The notes: a model not told the origin generated them from the letters alone. Shown: positions 28,732-42,044, counted from the first letter of the stretch. The stretch is 64,000 bases of DNA from Casuarius casuarius (GCA_003342895.1 PTFA01000275.1:310001-374000); one strand, 5' to 3'. Numbers and translations: made by a program.

Positions 28732-31550
28732 CTTGAGTATATGTGTTTGCTGTAGTGAAACTCCTTGGTCTAAAATTGTTTTCCATAGGTCCTAAAGGGA
28801 AAATCTTTAGGAATCTTCACATGTTCACCCCAGCTATTTTAAATTAAGGATCAGTGAAAACAATGAAGTCTACGTATACTTTGGAATTCATTGCCATGAG
28901 TAGAAAAAATAAGTGTGATTAGTTATTGCATGCTGGTCTGCACTTAGGCTGAAATAGATCTGATGTTAATCCTACTCCCTTAACTACTCCTGTTAGTGGT
29001 ATTCTAATTTAAGATACAAAGGCAACCTATGATCTGCCTTTCCCAGATACAGGTGCTGGTCAGTATGCTAGAGATGTACTGTTCTTTATCTTTTCTGCCT
29101 CTCCAAGATTCTTTATTCCTAGTAACCCAGTGCTGTTAGCAGAATGAGCTGTGCAACATCTACCGTCATTGCATGGTGCTTGATGGTTATGGTGTTCTCC
29201 TGGTTAACAGGGGCCAGCACAGGTGAGTGACCTACCTGGGAGCCTGATGTGGAAAATATGGACAACATATGCACCATAACCTCCTGTGTCCCAATGATCG
29301 AAGGCAGGACCAACCTTTAGGCCTACATATCAAACATGTAGTTAGATATTGATTTTGAGTATCTGATGACCAGATTCCTTTCTAGGATTAAGGCACACAA
29401 ATCCTCAGTTTAATGTAGATCTGGCTTGTTTGTGAATTTCTTTGATTTTCTTTCCTTTGTGTACTTCTCACAGTTCCCATCTTGCTCCTCAGCACTAGCT
29501 CTGTATGGATGAGTATGGGCCCTATTAAGTGCATGCAGATTCCAATATGTGGAAAGGAATTGTTTTAGAGAGGTATAATGAATAAATACAAGTTACTAAT
29601 TTTCTGAAGCAAAATATCTTTCTTATAATGTCTCAAGGTCTTTCTTTAAGGTTCCTTAGAGTGACTTTTGGGGGAATTTGCTTTGTATATGATTACAGAA
29701 ACATACAAGTTAAAAAAAGAAGACTTCTATAAAGCTTCTATAAGAAGTTCTAAAATTTATTTTTCTAATGGGGAAAATGACTTGATAATAGATATGATCT
29801 TTTAAATTAAATCTATTAGAGTATTTATGGCTGCCAATATTAGTAAAATAATAGCAAATATTGGGTAATTCTTACATGTTATTATTTATATAATGTTATT
29901 TCTTAAATTTACCAAGGAATTTGCTGTTATCTGTTTGAAAAGACCAAATAGAAACCTTTGAACATGTCAACAGTGCATTCTTTTCTTTCCTACTTTCTTA
30001 AGCATGATCTGTCTTTAGAAATTTATAGTCTTTTAACATAGAGACTGAAATTATTAGCTTACTTTAAATAATCAAATTGCTATAGCTAATAATCAAAGGT
30101 CTAGAGATTTGATGTAGCAGAGTGCTGATACATAGCTGATACTGTTGATTTAATAGTAATGTCAACTGTGTTTATGGTGTCATCTAAATGCTAGTCAGGT
30201 TGGAGAACCCAAACTGTCATGTACTTACTTTTTTGCACTTTGGAGAGTAAACGCCACTTTAAAAGATGGTGTGGAACAGGGGAAAAGTAGAACTATTCCA
30301 ATTTTTTAGTAAAAAAAAAATGTTTTAAATTAAGATATTTAGATATCTTTTAAAAAAGCAAAACCAGCAAAAAGATTACAATAGCAGTAAGGGAATAAAG
30401 AGTAGAGAAATCATTTTTACATGCCCACATATCAGGTAATTGGTTCGTTGGCAGTTGAAATAGAAAGGATGGAAACCTTCATTTAAATTTGGAAAATTAC
30501 ACTTTATGTTGATTTTGTCATATATTTTCAATAAAAGAGAAAGAAAAATTTAGAGCTAAAAATGTCTTTGACATTTTCATGTCTCACAAAAGCTACCCTG
30601 AATCAGCATTTGTTCAGAAAAACAATGAGTCAAATTTTAACTAGGAATATACATTTGTCCAGGCTTACTAGGCAGAAAGAACTAAAAAGTTAACATACCA
30701 GCAGTAGCTGCTTTGATGCAGGTGTAGTTGGTTGATGATGGTAAAGAAGAAGAAGTCTTTGATGTGGCAGAACAAAAACATTTACAGTTAGATAGTGCCT
30801 GAGCAACTTTTGGGAGATGAATAATGCGACATCTGCTGTTGGCAAAGGAGGTTCTGGTGTGCGAGTCTCTTGTGCCTTTCAGTTCCACATTGAATGCAAA
30901 TTAAAAAGTGAAGTTAAATCCTTACTGATATCTCTGCCAAAAATACTAAATAAACTCTGGCAGTTAAATGCCTTATAGAAATGATTGTCAAAGATCTGTG
31001 CTTGATTTTATTTCTGAATGCTGTTTAATTTTAATGCTGGGAGTCTTCTAATGAAAAGAATGATAGGATAAAACACAAAAGAGTCAATGACAAAGGAACA
31101 AAACTACAGATTTTTTATTACATGTCTAAAAGGAAATGTAAACACAGAAGAGTCACAGCTCATTGGCTTGCTTTCTTAGAAACTGGGAGACAGGACTGGA
31201 TCATACTATAATAAGAATTAGCTTACCTTATGGCCACAGGTAAAGGCTGGATTTAAATTAAGTATTTCAAAACTCTAGCTCATGAGCCAAGGTTCAGATT
31301 AAGGAGATTTAGGAACCCAGCTGGAACGTAGGTTCTGATAGGCCCTCAGGAATTCCAGTTTTAGAAACTAAAACAGTAACTAAACTTAAACTGAAACAAT
31401 AATGCTAGAAGTATTAGCGGTGATGAAAGAAGCCCTGGATATTGCTGTGCACTATTTATAGTGTGAGTATGAATTGTTAGGATGATGCAGACATAAAAAA
31501 GAAAGGCTATTGCATTTCCAAGATACATCAGATAAAGTACTGATGAAGAC

Positions 31551-31564
31551 AAAAAAAAAAAAAA
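31551..31564. repeat. Poly-A tract (A14)
   Basis: Fourteen consecutive A with no recognised retroposed sequence attached. Confidence 0.9.
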
Positions 31565-32118
31565 CCTCAAAGCAAATCCAAGAACAATTTTGGGGGTATA
31601 TATCTTGCACCTTTTTTAATATATAGATTACTGCTACAATATTTCATATTCCATCTTGGAAAAGTTTGTATTAAATAAAAAACTAAACCACGATAATCAA
31701 GTAAAGATGAATTTTCAATAAGACAGGAGGTAGAGATCTGGCAGATATCAAAAGATTTCAGTAACTTTTTTCTGAAAATACTCGCTTCTTCTACCAAACT
31801 GTCTGACAAATCTAAATTTAACATAGCCTCATGAATGGTAAAAGCAATTGGGAGTTCGGATTTTTAAGTAATGTCTCAGTGGATGTGCCACGTCCCCCAC
31901 ATTGCAAGACTTACTACCTGTTCAAAGAATGTGAAGAGGGGAAAAGAGTAGAGGTTCCCATAGTAACCTTTAGTAGTTCAAAGTAAAATTGCATAAAATG
32001 AAATCATTATCACTCAGCAGCTAAGGAAGGCAGCTCAGCTGATGAAGATGCCAAGTTTTAAATAACTACTGGTGAGTAACAGTTTTTTTTTTCCCCCTAC
32101 CTTTAGTATTACTACGCC

Positions 32119-32138
32119 TTTTTTTAAAAAAAAAAAAA
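32119..32138. repeat. T7-A13 self-complementary run
   Basis: Seven T directly followed by thirteen A. Low complexity; no function inferred. Confidence 0.85.
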
Positions 32139-32810
32139 GTCTACTGTTCTATTGTGTTTAACAATTCTGAAAACTGATTTTTAATTCAGAAATAGTGTAA
32201 GTACATCTTGTGACTTAGTGTTAGACAGAATACGTGTTGGTATCCATGGTAACCCAGGAGATCTTAAAGATCACACTCTTCATTTATCGGGAATATGAGC
32301 AGATTGTTTGTCTCCTGGTAGACTGCAAAATATCCTGTTACTGTATGGCTGGGAAATAAACTCAAAATGGCTAAAAGAGCTTTCATTTCACTTGTCTTTC
32401 AATAAACATACACAGATAGATAACTTTATTCACACCAGATAATGATAATATAAAATAACTTGAAAAGTCTTTTTAAGTAAATAATGCCTGACATGCTCCT
32501 GAAAGACCAAACTGACATATTGAACAAAAAGGCCTTTTCATAATCAATAGAAGAAAACAGATCCTCGATAAAATCATATCTTTTTGAGTTAGCATAGTTC
32601 TTCTAGTTCAATCAGTTGATTGAAATGAGACAGCCACTGAAATGCTGTTGATCCCCAGGGGGCTTTAGTCAGCTGCCATCCATAGGTGAAAAATGTATGG
32701 GCATGGATTGAAACACTATAATTAAGCTATGCCTTTATACAGGTAAACTGGTACAAGGAGATGTGATAGACATGAACATATTTCAAGTGTGTGGAGGGGA
32801 GAAGGTTTGC

Positions 32811-32833
32811 TGTTTGTTTGTTTGTTTGTTTTT
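32811..32833. repeat. (TTTG)n microsatellite
   Basis: About five tandem TTTG units followed by a T-run, read directly. Confidence 0.9.
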
Positions 32834-34429
32834 CCCTTTCAGGCCTAAATAAATGTTTATTGAGAATGAAAGGAACAATTTTTTGTTTTTGTTTTTAATC
32901 TTGATATTTTACATTTTAAAATCCTGCTATAAAAATATACAATTTACTGTAATTCTGTGAAAGAGAAAGTATGAATTGTTCTGCCACTGGAAACCTAAGC
33001 TTAAGCTAGGTTAAGAAAACCTAATGATGTACCTAGTGCCTACTATCTAATCTCCTGTAGGCCACTCAGTGAATAACCTGAAAGCTACCAGAAAAATACT
33101 ATGAAAAAAAGTCAAGCAACAAATTCTTTGGTACCTTAGGTTCATTCTGCCATGGTGTCCACTGGGACAGCGGCTGGTATCCAACCTCTCTCAGAGATCA
33201 AGGTGAGAAGTTCCAAGTCCGTGTTTCACAATCTTGCTAAAAAGATGTATACAGGGACTCTAGGATCACGTACATTTTGAAAACTAAAGGAATATTCAAA
33301 GGAATATCCAAACCTCCTCCTCTGTTGATTTTTTATGACTTAAAGCATATTTCTCCTACATTCCGTCCTTAAAAACCTCTCAAAAAACAGTCTTCTCCAA
33401 ACACCCTGATGAAATTCAGAAAAAAAGAGATATTTTGGAAAAAAAAAATTCTATTGAAATTAAACACTTAGCATCTGTGAAGAAATACAAGTGCCACTTT
33501 GTAACAATTTCTAATACATTTTGTAAAGAAGGAGAGCATAAGTATAGCAGGAGTAATTGGAGCCAATCAAGCATTTAACTTAGTCAATATTTTCTATAAG
33601 AATTTTTATCAGAAAAGTACTAAAGAAATCAACAAAGCTAGGCAAATTCACCAGGAGAACTGAAGCTGTAAAAACACAAGATAAGGAGTGAAATTGTATA
33701 TTGATGCAGATGATCATTAAAGAAAGAAAAGTTTAGTATTTTACAAATAAAATTGTATGAAAGTTCTGTAACAAAGACAAATCTGAAGAAGTTAAATGCC
33801 ACTCCTACAATTCATTAGCATTTGTCCCTGCCACTTAACTTTCAATAACTCTTACGCAGATTTAACAACTGAGACACTCTCCTCAATGCACTTCTTACGC
33901 TTCTGACTCAGACATGGTCATATCCAGTCCACACTCACTGTTACTCAACATTGATTTTCCTGTGTTTCTATACACTTATTATTTTACTACTTAAATCTCT
34001 CCACTCTCTTAATGCAATGATTCTTTTGCAGATGCTGCTGGGTTTTTTTGGTTGGTTGGTTGTTATCACAAGCATTTCTGTTTCTGTTGCCCTTTGAGAA
34101 TAGTGTATGTTCCTTTTTTTTTTCTTTCCCCCCCACTGGTGACTTACAATATCTTAAAGCCAGTCAGATCAAAAATAAAATCACTACATTTGTTTCAAGA
34201 ACATAGCAAGAACATAGCTATCAAATAGCTAGCCTTGCTTTCTAAAAAAAAAAAAAGCATTTTATTTACATGGTATTTTTTTTCCAGTGGAGTTTACTCT
34301 GAGCTATTAGTGACACTAACAATCACAAGAATGGAAACAAATCTTACCTGTAACATGGGATCATTTCTGTCAGTGATGACCCTTTAGCACCAAAAACAAG
34401 ATTAATCTCACCCATCTTTACACAGCTAT

Positions 34430-34760
34430 ATCTGAGCTAATGGCCTTTGGCTCCCTTTAAATCAAAAGAGAGAGGGAGAGGCTCACAAAGGCGTAATTTG
34501 ACTAATTTATTTTAAATGTCCTTTAGATGTCCAGATGTGCTTATTTATCTCCAAGGGTTATAAAGGGGTTTGAGACTGGAAGTCCAGATATAGACATCTA
34601 TGGCTTGATCCCTTTGTCCACACATAGGCAATTAGTGCTCTTTGAGTTGTCCTAGGCTATCCTGCCTGGACTTACGTGCCCTTTTTGAAAGGCATGGGTC
34701 TCCCGTAGGTCCTCTGTGATATCTGTGGTCCTGTGAGGATGTTTCTTATGCCTTCAGGCT
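34430..34760. repeat. Interspersed repeat relic, 'taggtgtcta' style
   Basis: This block carries words such as 'agatgtcc', 'tagacatctatgg' and 'ggcatgggtctcccgtagg'. It resembles, in vocabulary and composition, the blocks at about 43.7, 55.6 and 59.9 kb. Sequences built from repeated variants of 'taggtgtcta' are widespread in bird and reptile DNA as old interspersed repeats. I cannot name the family or its exact ends, and no coding capacity is visible. Confidence 0.4.
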
Positions 34761-35950
34761 TAGTTTAAGTATAGCAAAACTTAGAATAGACATTGGACAA
34801 ATGAAATCAAGATTATTTTGCTCTTAAACACACGTTCCTTCTGGCTTGAAAATTAAATTGTGATAGTTCTGTAGTAATTTAAAACTTACCTATACATAGC
34901 TGTACTATGGATCACATGTCAGATTTTTGTTTTGGTATTTAAATGATATTACGGTGATCACTGAGTGATTATTGAGAGAGTTCTGCTGATTTTAATTTAA
35001 CCAACTGTGTGAGCTTGAGGCTCTGCCAAATAGAAACTTTGTTAGTACTTCAGCCTAAACTTTTACTTTGAATGTAAACGTTCCATTTTTCTCTTTAATA
35101 TTTCCCTTTGACACTTGTTTTCTTTTCCTTTTTGATATTTATGTACTGAGAACAATTTAAATTTTCAACCAATAGCATCTAAGAGAACATGCTGTTCTTG
35201 AAATAAGCTGTAATTACAAAAATATTATCCTTTATAGTCATATTGTGCTTTAAGTATATTAATGATTCAGCAGCTGACTCCATCATCACTCTGTAGATCC
35301 CAGTTGTACCAGGACAGCATGCTTTTTATTATACTATGTGTATAAAGGCTCTTTGTGGTTCATAACTCTAGAAAAGAACTGTGAGTGATTGCAGACAGTA
35401 TAAAAATCAAAATGCCTTGCTTTTCAGAATGCTCTCAAGGTTGAATTAATGATAGATTGTTCAAATTCTCCAGGTGGCATTTTTTTTTTTCTTCTGCACT
35501 GCATCTACAAACTGGTATTGTTTTTCGATAACCCATAAGCGTATTCTGTATATTCAGATGCCAAGATTGGAGTACAGCTTGGTGAGCATGTGATTTGAGT
35601 TCACTCCATAACCATTTGACAAGCATCCACTTCAATAAAGCTGTATAAAAAGTCTGTGATCCTTCAGATGATGTATGAGCTGTGTGCCGGGAAGCTAGAT
35701 GTAGATATAGATATAGATGCACACACCACCGGAGATTTTGTAAGTAAGTGTGCTATTTCTTGGTATAATAAAGTGTGAACAAAGTGGAATGCTGGGATCA
35801 TTTTGCTATTGCATTCTGAAAAATACAAAAAACAAGTATTTAACGATAGCTAAGGAAACACGTTTCCTGATATGCCATGCATATTAACAGGTTGATTGCA
35901 CAGTGCCTGGAAGTTGAAGGCAGACCAACTTAGGCAGACGGAAGCAAGGG
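34760..35950. other. AT-rich non-coding DNA
   Basis: A minus-strand frame at 35435-35722 is open for 95 codons but unrecognised. A short run of 'gatata' units lies near 35700-35718. Nothing else stands out. Confidence 0.5.
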
Positions 35951-35959
35951 AAGAGTAAC

Positions 35960-36185
35960 CAACTTTTGGTGCAACATAATAAGTTAATCTTTCTGTCACA
36001 GCACTGCAGGGGCCAGGAGCTCCCCAGTGCTGGGTGCTGCCGGCGAGGCTGTGCCGGTTTGGTCCAGTGCTGGCCTCCAGGTCCTGTCCCCTTGCCCCGA
36101 GGGAGCAGGGTCCCGGGGGAGCTGGGGCAAGCCCAGCCCTGGGGGGCCTCGGGCACCAGTGAGGGTAACCAGGGTCAGACACAGT
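35960..36185 (-). repeat. GC-rich interspersed repeat, copy A
   Basis: This short GC-rich island stands out sharply from its AT-rich flanks. Its reverse complement aligns with the island at 46.65-46.88 kb. Both carry the 17-base word 'ccctgctccctcggggc' inside a segment of roughly 95 bases that I estimate by eye at about four-fifths identical, and both run out through an 'aacttatta' word. It is therefore a repeat, not a CpG-island promoter. Overlapping frames on both strands (for example 35884-36156 minus and 36027-36290 plus) are open because GC-rich DNA has few stops. Family unknown; an LTR portion or a non-autonomous element is possible. Strand is set relative to copy B taken as plus. Confidence 0.65.
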
Positions 36186-37642
36186 CCCACGATGGCTAGG
36201 CAGGGCAGTGGTGATGGTATATTATTATGCTTCAAGCTAGAATTAAAATATTACCCTTGTTATGGATTAGATGCCACTAAATTGCAATAATCTACTCTGC
36301 TCTTAGATATATAAAGATGCATGCAGCATTTGAATGGAATTCTCTTAACTAAAAAGTACTGCATATAAATACATTGGTATATACATTCAGCTATCAATTT
36401 TATATCCGTTGCATTGACACCTAGCACTGGATATTTCAGTAGTGCTTTCAGTACTGGCATTGTACCTTTGTAAAGTGAATGTAAGAGGTTTTCAACATAG
36501 CGACTAAAGTGTGATTTAGTCTCACATTTCCATCTAGAAAGGTGTGTTCCTTCACAAGGAACCTGAAGACTGTTGTAACGTTATGTATGTAGTTCGTGGA
36601 CGTGTGCATTTGCCAGCATGCATTTGCATGAATGCACAAGTTCTTGACTAGACATGAATTTGCCAGAGCTAAGACGACTGTTGTATTTCCTCCTCTCCCA
36701 TTAGCACCAATCACTATAGCTGGCACACTCCCACAAACATTGCTGGTCACAGCTAAGCACTTGCCTTTACTACTCCTTGTCCCCTTTTTCCTCCCCATTC
36801 ATATCATAGCTGGGTCTGGCCTTGCCTGCAAGAAGCAATCTTTTGATAGCAGCAGTGGACCTCAAGGAAATTCCCACATAACAGGAATATTCATGATCTC
36901 AAACACAACTATTTTATCCTGCAAGTGTTTGTCACAGTAAGATCCAGACTGAACCCTTTGGAACAGTCAGAAAAGCGTGGGTGAACACAAAGTGTAAAAA
37001 TAGTTGTTCGTATTAGTCTTTTATTAAAATAGTTTCAACAACCAACTTTGCCATTCTCCATTCCACCTTCAAATCAGTTTATGATGACAATGGTAACTTG
37101 AGCTATGGGCTGTATTTCATCTCCCTTCTTTAAGATGGAAAAGTTAATTTTGATAGGGTCTACTTATGATAACTGGACAGATAAGTCCCACTCTTTTTTT
37201 TGTTTGTTTTTTCTCCCTGAACAGTAAAGAATAAGTTAATTTTGACTTTATTATTAATCTCTGACTATTGACATCAGTTTTCTGGAAATTAAAATTAAAT
37301 AGCAGCTGGCCTCCAATAAAAAATTATCTTTGAAAATATATGGCTGCGTATTTGTAGTATTTTCCTACATAGCATTGTCATGGTTATGTACAGCATCAAA
37401 AATAACACTAATTTTTTGGTGAAAATAACAGTAGTTGGTGAAGTCATTAAAAGCAACAGTATTCATTTATACAGAAACTTAAAAAAGTCCTAAAGATTCT
37501 GAAACAAACAGATGAACTAACAAACAAATAAGCAAACCAGAACAATTCAGAAACCCATTTGATCCTTTGTATCTAGCTCAGCAGACAAGATCCAAACTCA
37601 GAGTTATTGTCTCTTTTTTGTAGCAGAAAATAGCTTCTCTTA

Positions 37643-37657
37643 AATATATATATATAT
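37643..37657. repeat. Short (AT)n run
   Basis: About seven alternating AT units followed by T6, read directly. Confidence 0.85.
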
Positions 37658-37766
37658 TTTTTCAACTTTTTGCCTTCTTTTTACCCTGGTCAGTAAATCA
37701 TCTTTATGACATATTGTAGTCATGGTAAATAAATGTGTCAATATTCACACCTTCCCTGGAAAGGAT

Positions 37767-37799
37767 GTCATTATTTAGTCATTATTTAGTCATTATTTA
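37767..37799. repeat. Perfect 3 x 11-base tandem repeat
   Basis: Three exact head-to-tail copies of 'gtcattattta'. Perfect identity between copies suggests a recent expansion or recent homogenisation. Confidence 0.95.
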
Positions 37800-39004
37800 T
37801 GATAAATAAAGACATTTGTGTAATGAATACAGCTTCCTATGGACAATTTTTGCTTCACAATATTTACCAAAAATAAGAAAAATAGGAAGCTATTTTTTAA
37901 TAAAGCTAACAGTTATTCCAAGTTTGTTCACTTTTACACGTACAAGCTCTGTAACTGCTGATTATAATGACAGAACTCAATGAGTCACTGTAGTAATTTT
38001 CTCTGCGCTAACAAAACTCTTCCAATCGATATTTCCTTTTCTTCATCAGTTCCACAGATACAACCGATGACCAAGTCATATATAAGCAATCTCTGTTATA
38101 ATGCTATATGAATCCTTTATATTTTTCTAGCTTAATTTTCTCTTTTATTTCTCTATTATAAAAATACGCGTTATGCTATGAATGTTCAGACTTACTTTCT
38201 TTCAATCCCATCATTTTATTTCTATAACCAAGGTAATTCCATGGCTTGAATATTATATCCTTTTTTACACTTGTGTGCTTGCCAACTTTCCTTTGCTTAT
38301 TTTTGTATGTTTAATATCATGTTTATGGGTAACGATGAGATGAAATCGTTGCTCCAAACGACTTGGTAAAAATCAGCCATTCCAAGTTTTCATAGGGCCG
38401 AACATTGCAGCTTCTGTATTAAAAGCTTAATGTAAGATAACGTCCTTAAAAATGTTGTCCTTTCATTTTCTGATTGTGATAATACTAATAATTGCAGAAC
38501 AGAGCTTTTATCTTAGGAAACATTAAAATATTTCACAAAGGTTATCATCATCCGTGTTTTCCAAATGAAGCAACTTGGCCAGAACACACAGCAGCACATC
38601 AGTTTAACAGATCATGAGAAACAGTCTCTCAGCACCCCAAAGAAAAGCAATTCATTAGAGCTGATGATTCTAAAAAATTGTATCTCATACAAAAAGGTAC
38701 AATGGACACATTAGAATAGTAAAATAAAATATTCCATCAGCTTCCTTCCTTCGTTTGCATGATGCATCTGCCCCATTAAATCTTGTGTGAAAATCAGATC
38801 ATTTTTTCTGCAAAATATCAAAACAATTGTGGTCTTCTACTCTGGGCAATATTCACCTCTTGAAACAACCACATTTCAACAAAAGGAAAAACTTAATTCT
38901 TGGTAGAAGAAAAGCTTGTTACAGCATGCATAAGTTGGAAATAGCCTACCCACTACAATTTTTTCAGTCTGTGTTTTGTGTGGTCATTAAGTTTTTATTC
39001 TATA

Positions 39005-39115
39005 TACTTTAAATATTTTAATAATATTTATTAATAATTATTACATTATTTTATAATATTTATTATATTCTGTTATTTTAATAACAATATTTAATATTTT
39101 AATATATTTTTAATG
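39005..39115. repeat. AT-only low-complexity tract
   Basis: Almost entirely A and T, built from recurring 'taatatttatta'-like words. Probably a decayed AT-rich satellite or slippage tract. Confidence 0.8.
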
Positions 39116-39141
39116 GAATCCTTGTACATATATGTGCTTAT

Positions 39142-39211
39142 AGAGAGAGAGAGGGAGGAGTTTTAGATTTTAACATATGTGTGTGTGAGTGTGTGTGCAT
39201 GTGTGTGTGTT
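39142..39211. repeat. (GA)n and (GT)n microsatellites
   Basis: A GA run (39142-39155) and an interrupted GT run (about 39177-39211) lie close together. The GT tract is broken by single substitutions. Confidence 0.9.
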
Positions 39212-39989
39212 TAAGCCAAGTGTATATATTTGATTAGGCTTTGGATGAAACCTATATTACTAATTTTGGAAACCTCTGTTAACATTTGCAGCAGTTTCAT
39301 TACATCGGTTCATAAAGCACAGACAACATTTAACATTTATTTGAAGCTGTCATGCTGAGATCCCAGACCCACCACTGCTGAGAGTAATTCTTTGCATGTG
39401 ACCGTGCCATTTGATTTTGCTGGAATTATATTAAGGTGCAATCTACAGAAAACCATTCTAGCCTGTTCACTTGAATGCAATCTGTTTAGTATTTTCCTGC
39501 ATACCCTGTCCATCATTTAATCTCAGTTTCTAAGAGAATTAGTCCTGAATCTAGTAGGACGTCAGTTTCTTAGCTTCTAAATGATTAAAGTAAACACAGA
39601 AAAGTGAAAAGGGAGAAGAAACAACCATAGATATCTTTCTTCCTTTTATTCCTCAGAGAAAGACATATTCACTGTAATGAATAAAACCATCTTTCATGTG
39701 AAAATACTCCTTTACTGAGAGCAGAATACTTTATTTATGAAGATAGAAAAAGTAATGCTCATTAAGATGAAATATAATGGTTTTTTTTTTTAAGTCCTAG
39801 AATTTTATAAAAACATCCAGGATTTGAAATGCGATGAAATATAATGCTTAACACATAATGAGAAGAAACTTTTATTACCACAACAACATATTAAACCAGT
39901 TGACTTAAGTGAAGAATATTTAAAACTGGCTTGTAGGTTTAGATTCTGGAAATGAAATGCAAGATTAATTCATTTCCTCTGCCCATAAA

Positions 39990-41270
39990 GGCAGAAGTGC
40001 CACTGCTCAGTAATACAGCAGGGGGAGGGACCCCAAAACCCCATCAGAGACACGAGCCCCTGCCCTGGCCCCCCAGAACTGCCCCAGGAGAGCATCAGCC
40101 CCGTGGCTGGGGGGACACCTGTCACCATGAGTTGGGGAGAGGCTCCCCGGGGGACCTCCAACTGAGGGGTCCCTGCCTGGGGTTGTGGGGATCGTTATGG
40201 GGTGCAGGGGAAGAGCATCCGGGGATTGCACAAGACTCGGTATGGCATGTTTAGGGAGGAACCAAAGGTGAGATCAAGGTGGTTTGGGGAGGGACAAGTG
40301 TGAGGAAAACCGAGGGACAAGGGGACAGGAGGGGCTGGTCACATGTGAACAGGGCCTGGCCAGTGCCCTGGTCTGGCCGTGCCCTGCACCTGCTCAACGC
40401 AGGCTGTGCAGTCTCCTCCTTTAACTCCATTTCTAGCTATTCTCCTGGCTGAGGCACTCTCTATTCTGTGTGCCAGTGTGTGCACAGAGGTTGAAGTGCC
40501 AGCAGCTGGAGTGGGACCATGGTGTCACAGGGCCCGTGCGTCTGCAGTGCCAGCACCTGGAGGCAGTGCGGGTGCGTGTTCCAGTGTGTGATGGCAAGGA
40601 AGTACCAAGCTGGACTAGCTGGCAAGGAGGTTAAGTGCCCTGGGAGCCAGGAGTGTCCATGTGTGTCTGGGCAGTAAGACAACTGGAGGAGGTGGCTACC
40701 GGAGGGACCAGAGGGTCCAGGCCAACCGCCAGCAAGACTGTTGGGTTTGGGGGTGGACTGAGAGGCCAGTTTTGGGGGTGTCTATGTTTCTGTTCATGTA
40801 TGTGCGTGTGTGTGAATGAGAGGGTCTGTAACACTAGCTGAAGGGGACTGTGGCCTCTGGGGCTTTTGTCTGCAGGTGCCATCAACTGGGAGACTGGGGA
40901 CCCAGTGGCAGCAGCTGGGGGGAATGAGTATCTCAGCCTGGCTGCTGGAGGGATCCACGTTGTACATATGTATATTTATATATACACATATGTGTCCCAC
41001 TAACAGACCTTCATCCTCATCAGCCAGCAAGGGGAACACGATGAGGTCGTAGCTGTTGTTTGTGTGTCTGTGAGTGCAGAGTATGTCTGTACTGACCTGT
41101 GTGGCCATCCATGTGTATATGTGTATATGTGCATAAGCGGTGTATATGTGTGTGTGTTTGCATGGATGCCCCCTGGGAATATGTGCTCGCTACTGGATGG
41201 ACCTGGGGGCATGGACCTGTGGCAACCTCGCCTCCATTGGGCTACCAGATTCAACAACCCCAAACAATCC
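39990..41270. repeat. 1.3-kb GC-rich, TG-rich block, probable avian repeat
   Basis: This is the largest compositional anomaly in the window. It starts abruptly after AT-rich sequence, is G/C-rich to about 40930, then TG/CA-rich to about 41160, and ends near 41270. Variants of 'gtgccagcagctgg' recur inside it (about 40498, 40548 and 40876), which suggests internal tandem history. More than ten open frames of 60-110 codons overlap on both strands, as expected of stop-poor GC-rich DNA; none shows a protein motif. The vocabulary is reminiscent of avian LTR or LINE 5' regions, but I cannot assign it and found no clear terminal direct repeat or target duplication. Confidence 0.5.
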
Positions 41271-42044
41271 ACAAAGCATGTTTACATTATATTTTCTCAT
41301 ATTTCCTCTCATATTTATTTTGCTAGACTGAAAAAAACAAGCTCTTTTATGGTGTCTTATTTCAGAGTTGTGACCAGTATGGCAATACTCAGGTGAGCAG
41401 ACTCAGAACTGGAAATTGCACAGCAACACAGGGTATAGATGTAGTGCTCAGATGGAGAAGTATCACAGCTGCTGGGAAAGACTTATACCCAAACTCGTAG
41501 CTCCTGCAGTGCAAATGCTTACATTTCAATGAAGCAGAGGCCTGAACCTGTATTCAGTTCCAGTTTTGCTAAACTTCCACATTGTTTGTAAGCGAGCGGT
41601 GGAATATGAATGACCTAAAATGAAAACTTAGACCATAGTACAGCAAAATAGCACAAGCACCTTCATGCAGTCTTGAAAGACTAGGTGTCAGTAGGCCTGT
41701 TGCACTATGCTTCACTTGCTAACAAAATTCCGAGTTTGATTCTCCCAGAAGAGATTCGGAATGCTCCAGGAATTAGTCTGAGCTACACCTGAGCTACACG
41801 ATAAAACAAAAATGCACGATTCATGGGAAAGTTTGTTCTCAGACTTCAATAGGGAATATGTAATTGTGCCTATGGTACTTCTGAATTCATCTGGTTCTGG
41901 TGCAGATAGACATTTCCCACAACTAGGCCTCATTTTATAGCAGACTATTTTGCAATTAAACTCCAATTACTCCTCCTCATCTTTTGTACTATTGATTTTT
42001 ACTTCATGTTTATTACTCCGTTCCTCAAGGTAAGTTCACACTTT
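41270..42044. other. Non-coding DNA between two repeats
   Basis: A minus frame (41712-41966) is open for 84 codons without RT-like motifs, so it does not look like a continuation of the neighbouring CR1 relic. Near 41785-41810 the minus strand carries 'tgtagctcagg' and a near repeat of it, superficially like the A box of a tRNA-derived SINE; no B box follows at the right distance. Confidence 0.4.

Larger units (their letters stand above)
21840..34430. other. Long AT-rich non-coding stretch
   Basis: About 12.6 kb without a supportable gene. It contains the poly-T and poly-A tracts near 23.0 and 24.0 kb, a short duplicated word at 26170-26200, TTTG/CAAA microsatellites and several homopolymers. 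Minus frames at 29119-29313 and 30682-30888 have a mildly protein-like composition, but I recognise neither and both are short. The second is followed on its strand by a GTATGT donor-like word but lacks a convincing acceptor. Confidence 0.5.
36190..39980. other. AT-rich non-coding DNA with microsatellites
   Basis: Opposed open frames at 36448-36798 (minus, 116 codons) and 36632-36940 (plus, 102 codons) overlap and neither is recognised. The stretch holds an exact 11-base triplication (37767-37799), a short AT run, a very AT-rich patch (39005-39115) and GA/GT microsatellites to 39211. No gene or identifiable transposon. Confidence 0.5.

Noticed and set aside
30682..30888. Minus-strand 68-codon frame followed by a GTATGT donor-like word as a coding exon
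   Set aside because: An in-frame stop lies just upstream, no polypyrimidine tract and AG acceptor fit, and the peptide is not recognised.
35884..36290. GC-rich island at 36 kb as a CpG-island promoter with coding frames
   Set aside because: A second inverted copy at 46.7 kb shows it is a dispersed repeat; the overlapping frames reflect few stops in GC-rich DNA.
36448..36940. Overlapping opposed frames of 116 and 102 codons
   Set aside because: They share the same DNA on opposite strands and neither resembles a known protein; openness is probably coincidental.
41780..41815. tRNA-like 'tgtagctcagg' words on the minus strand as a SINE promoter
   Set aside because: No B box at the expected spacing, no cloverleaf and no A-tail.
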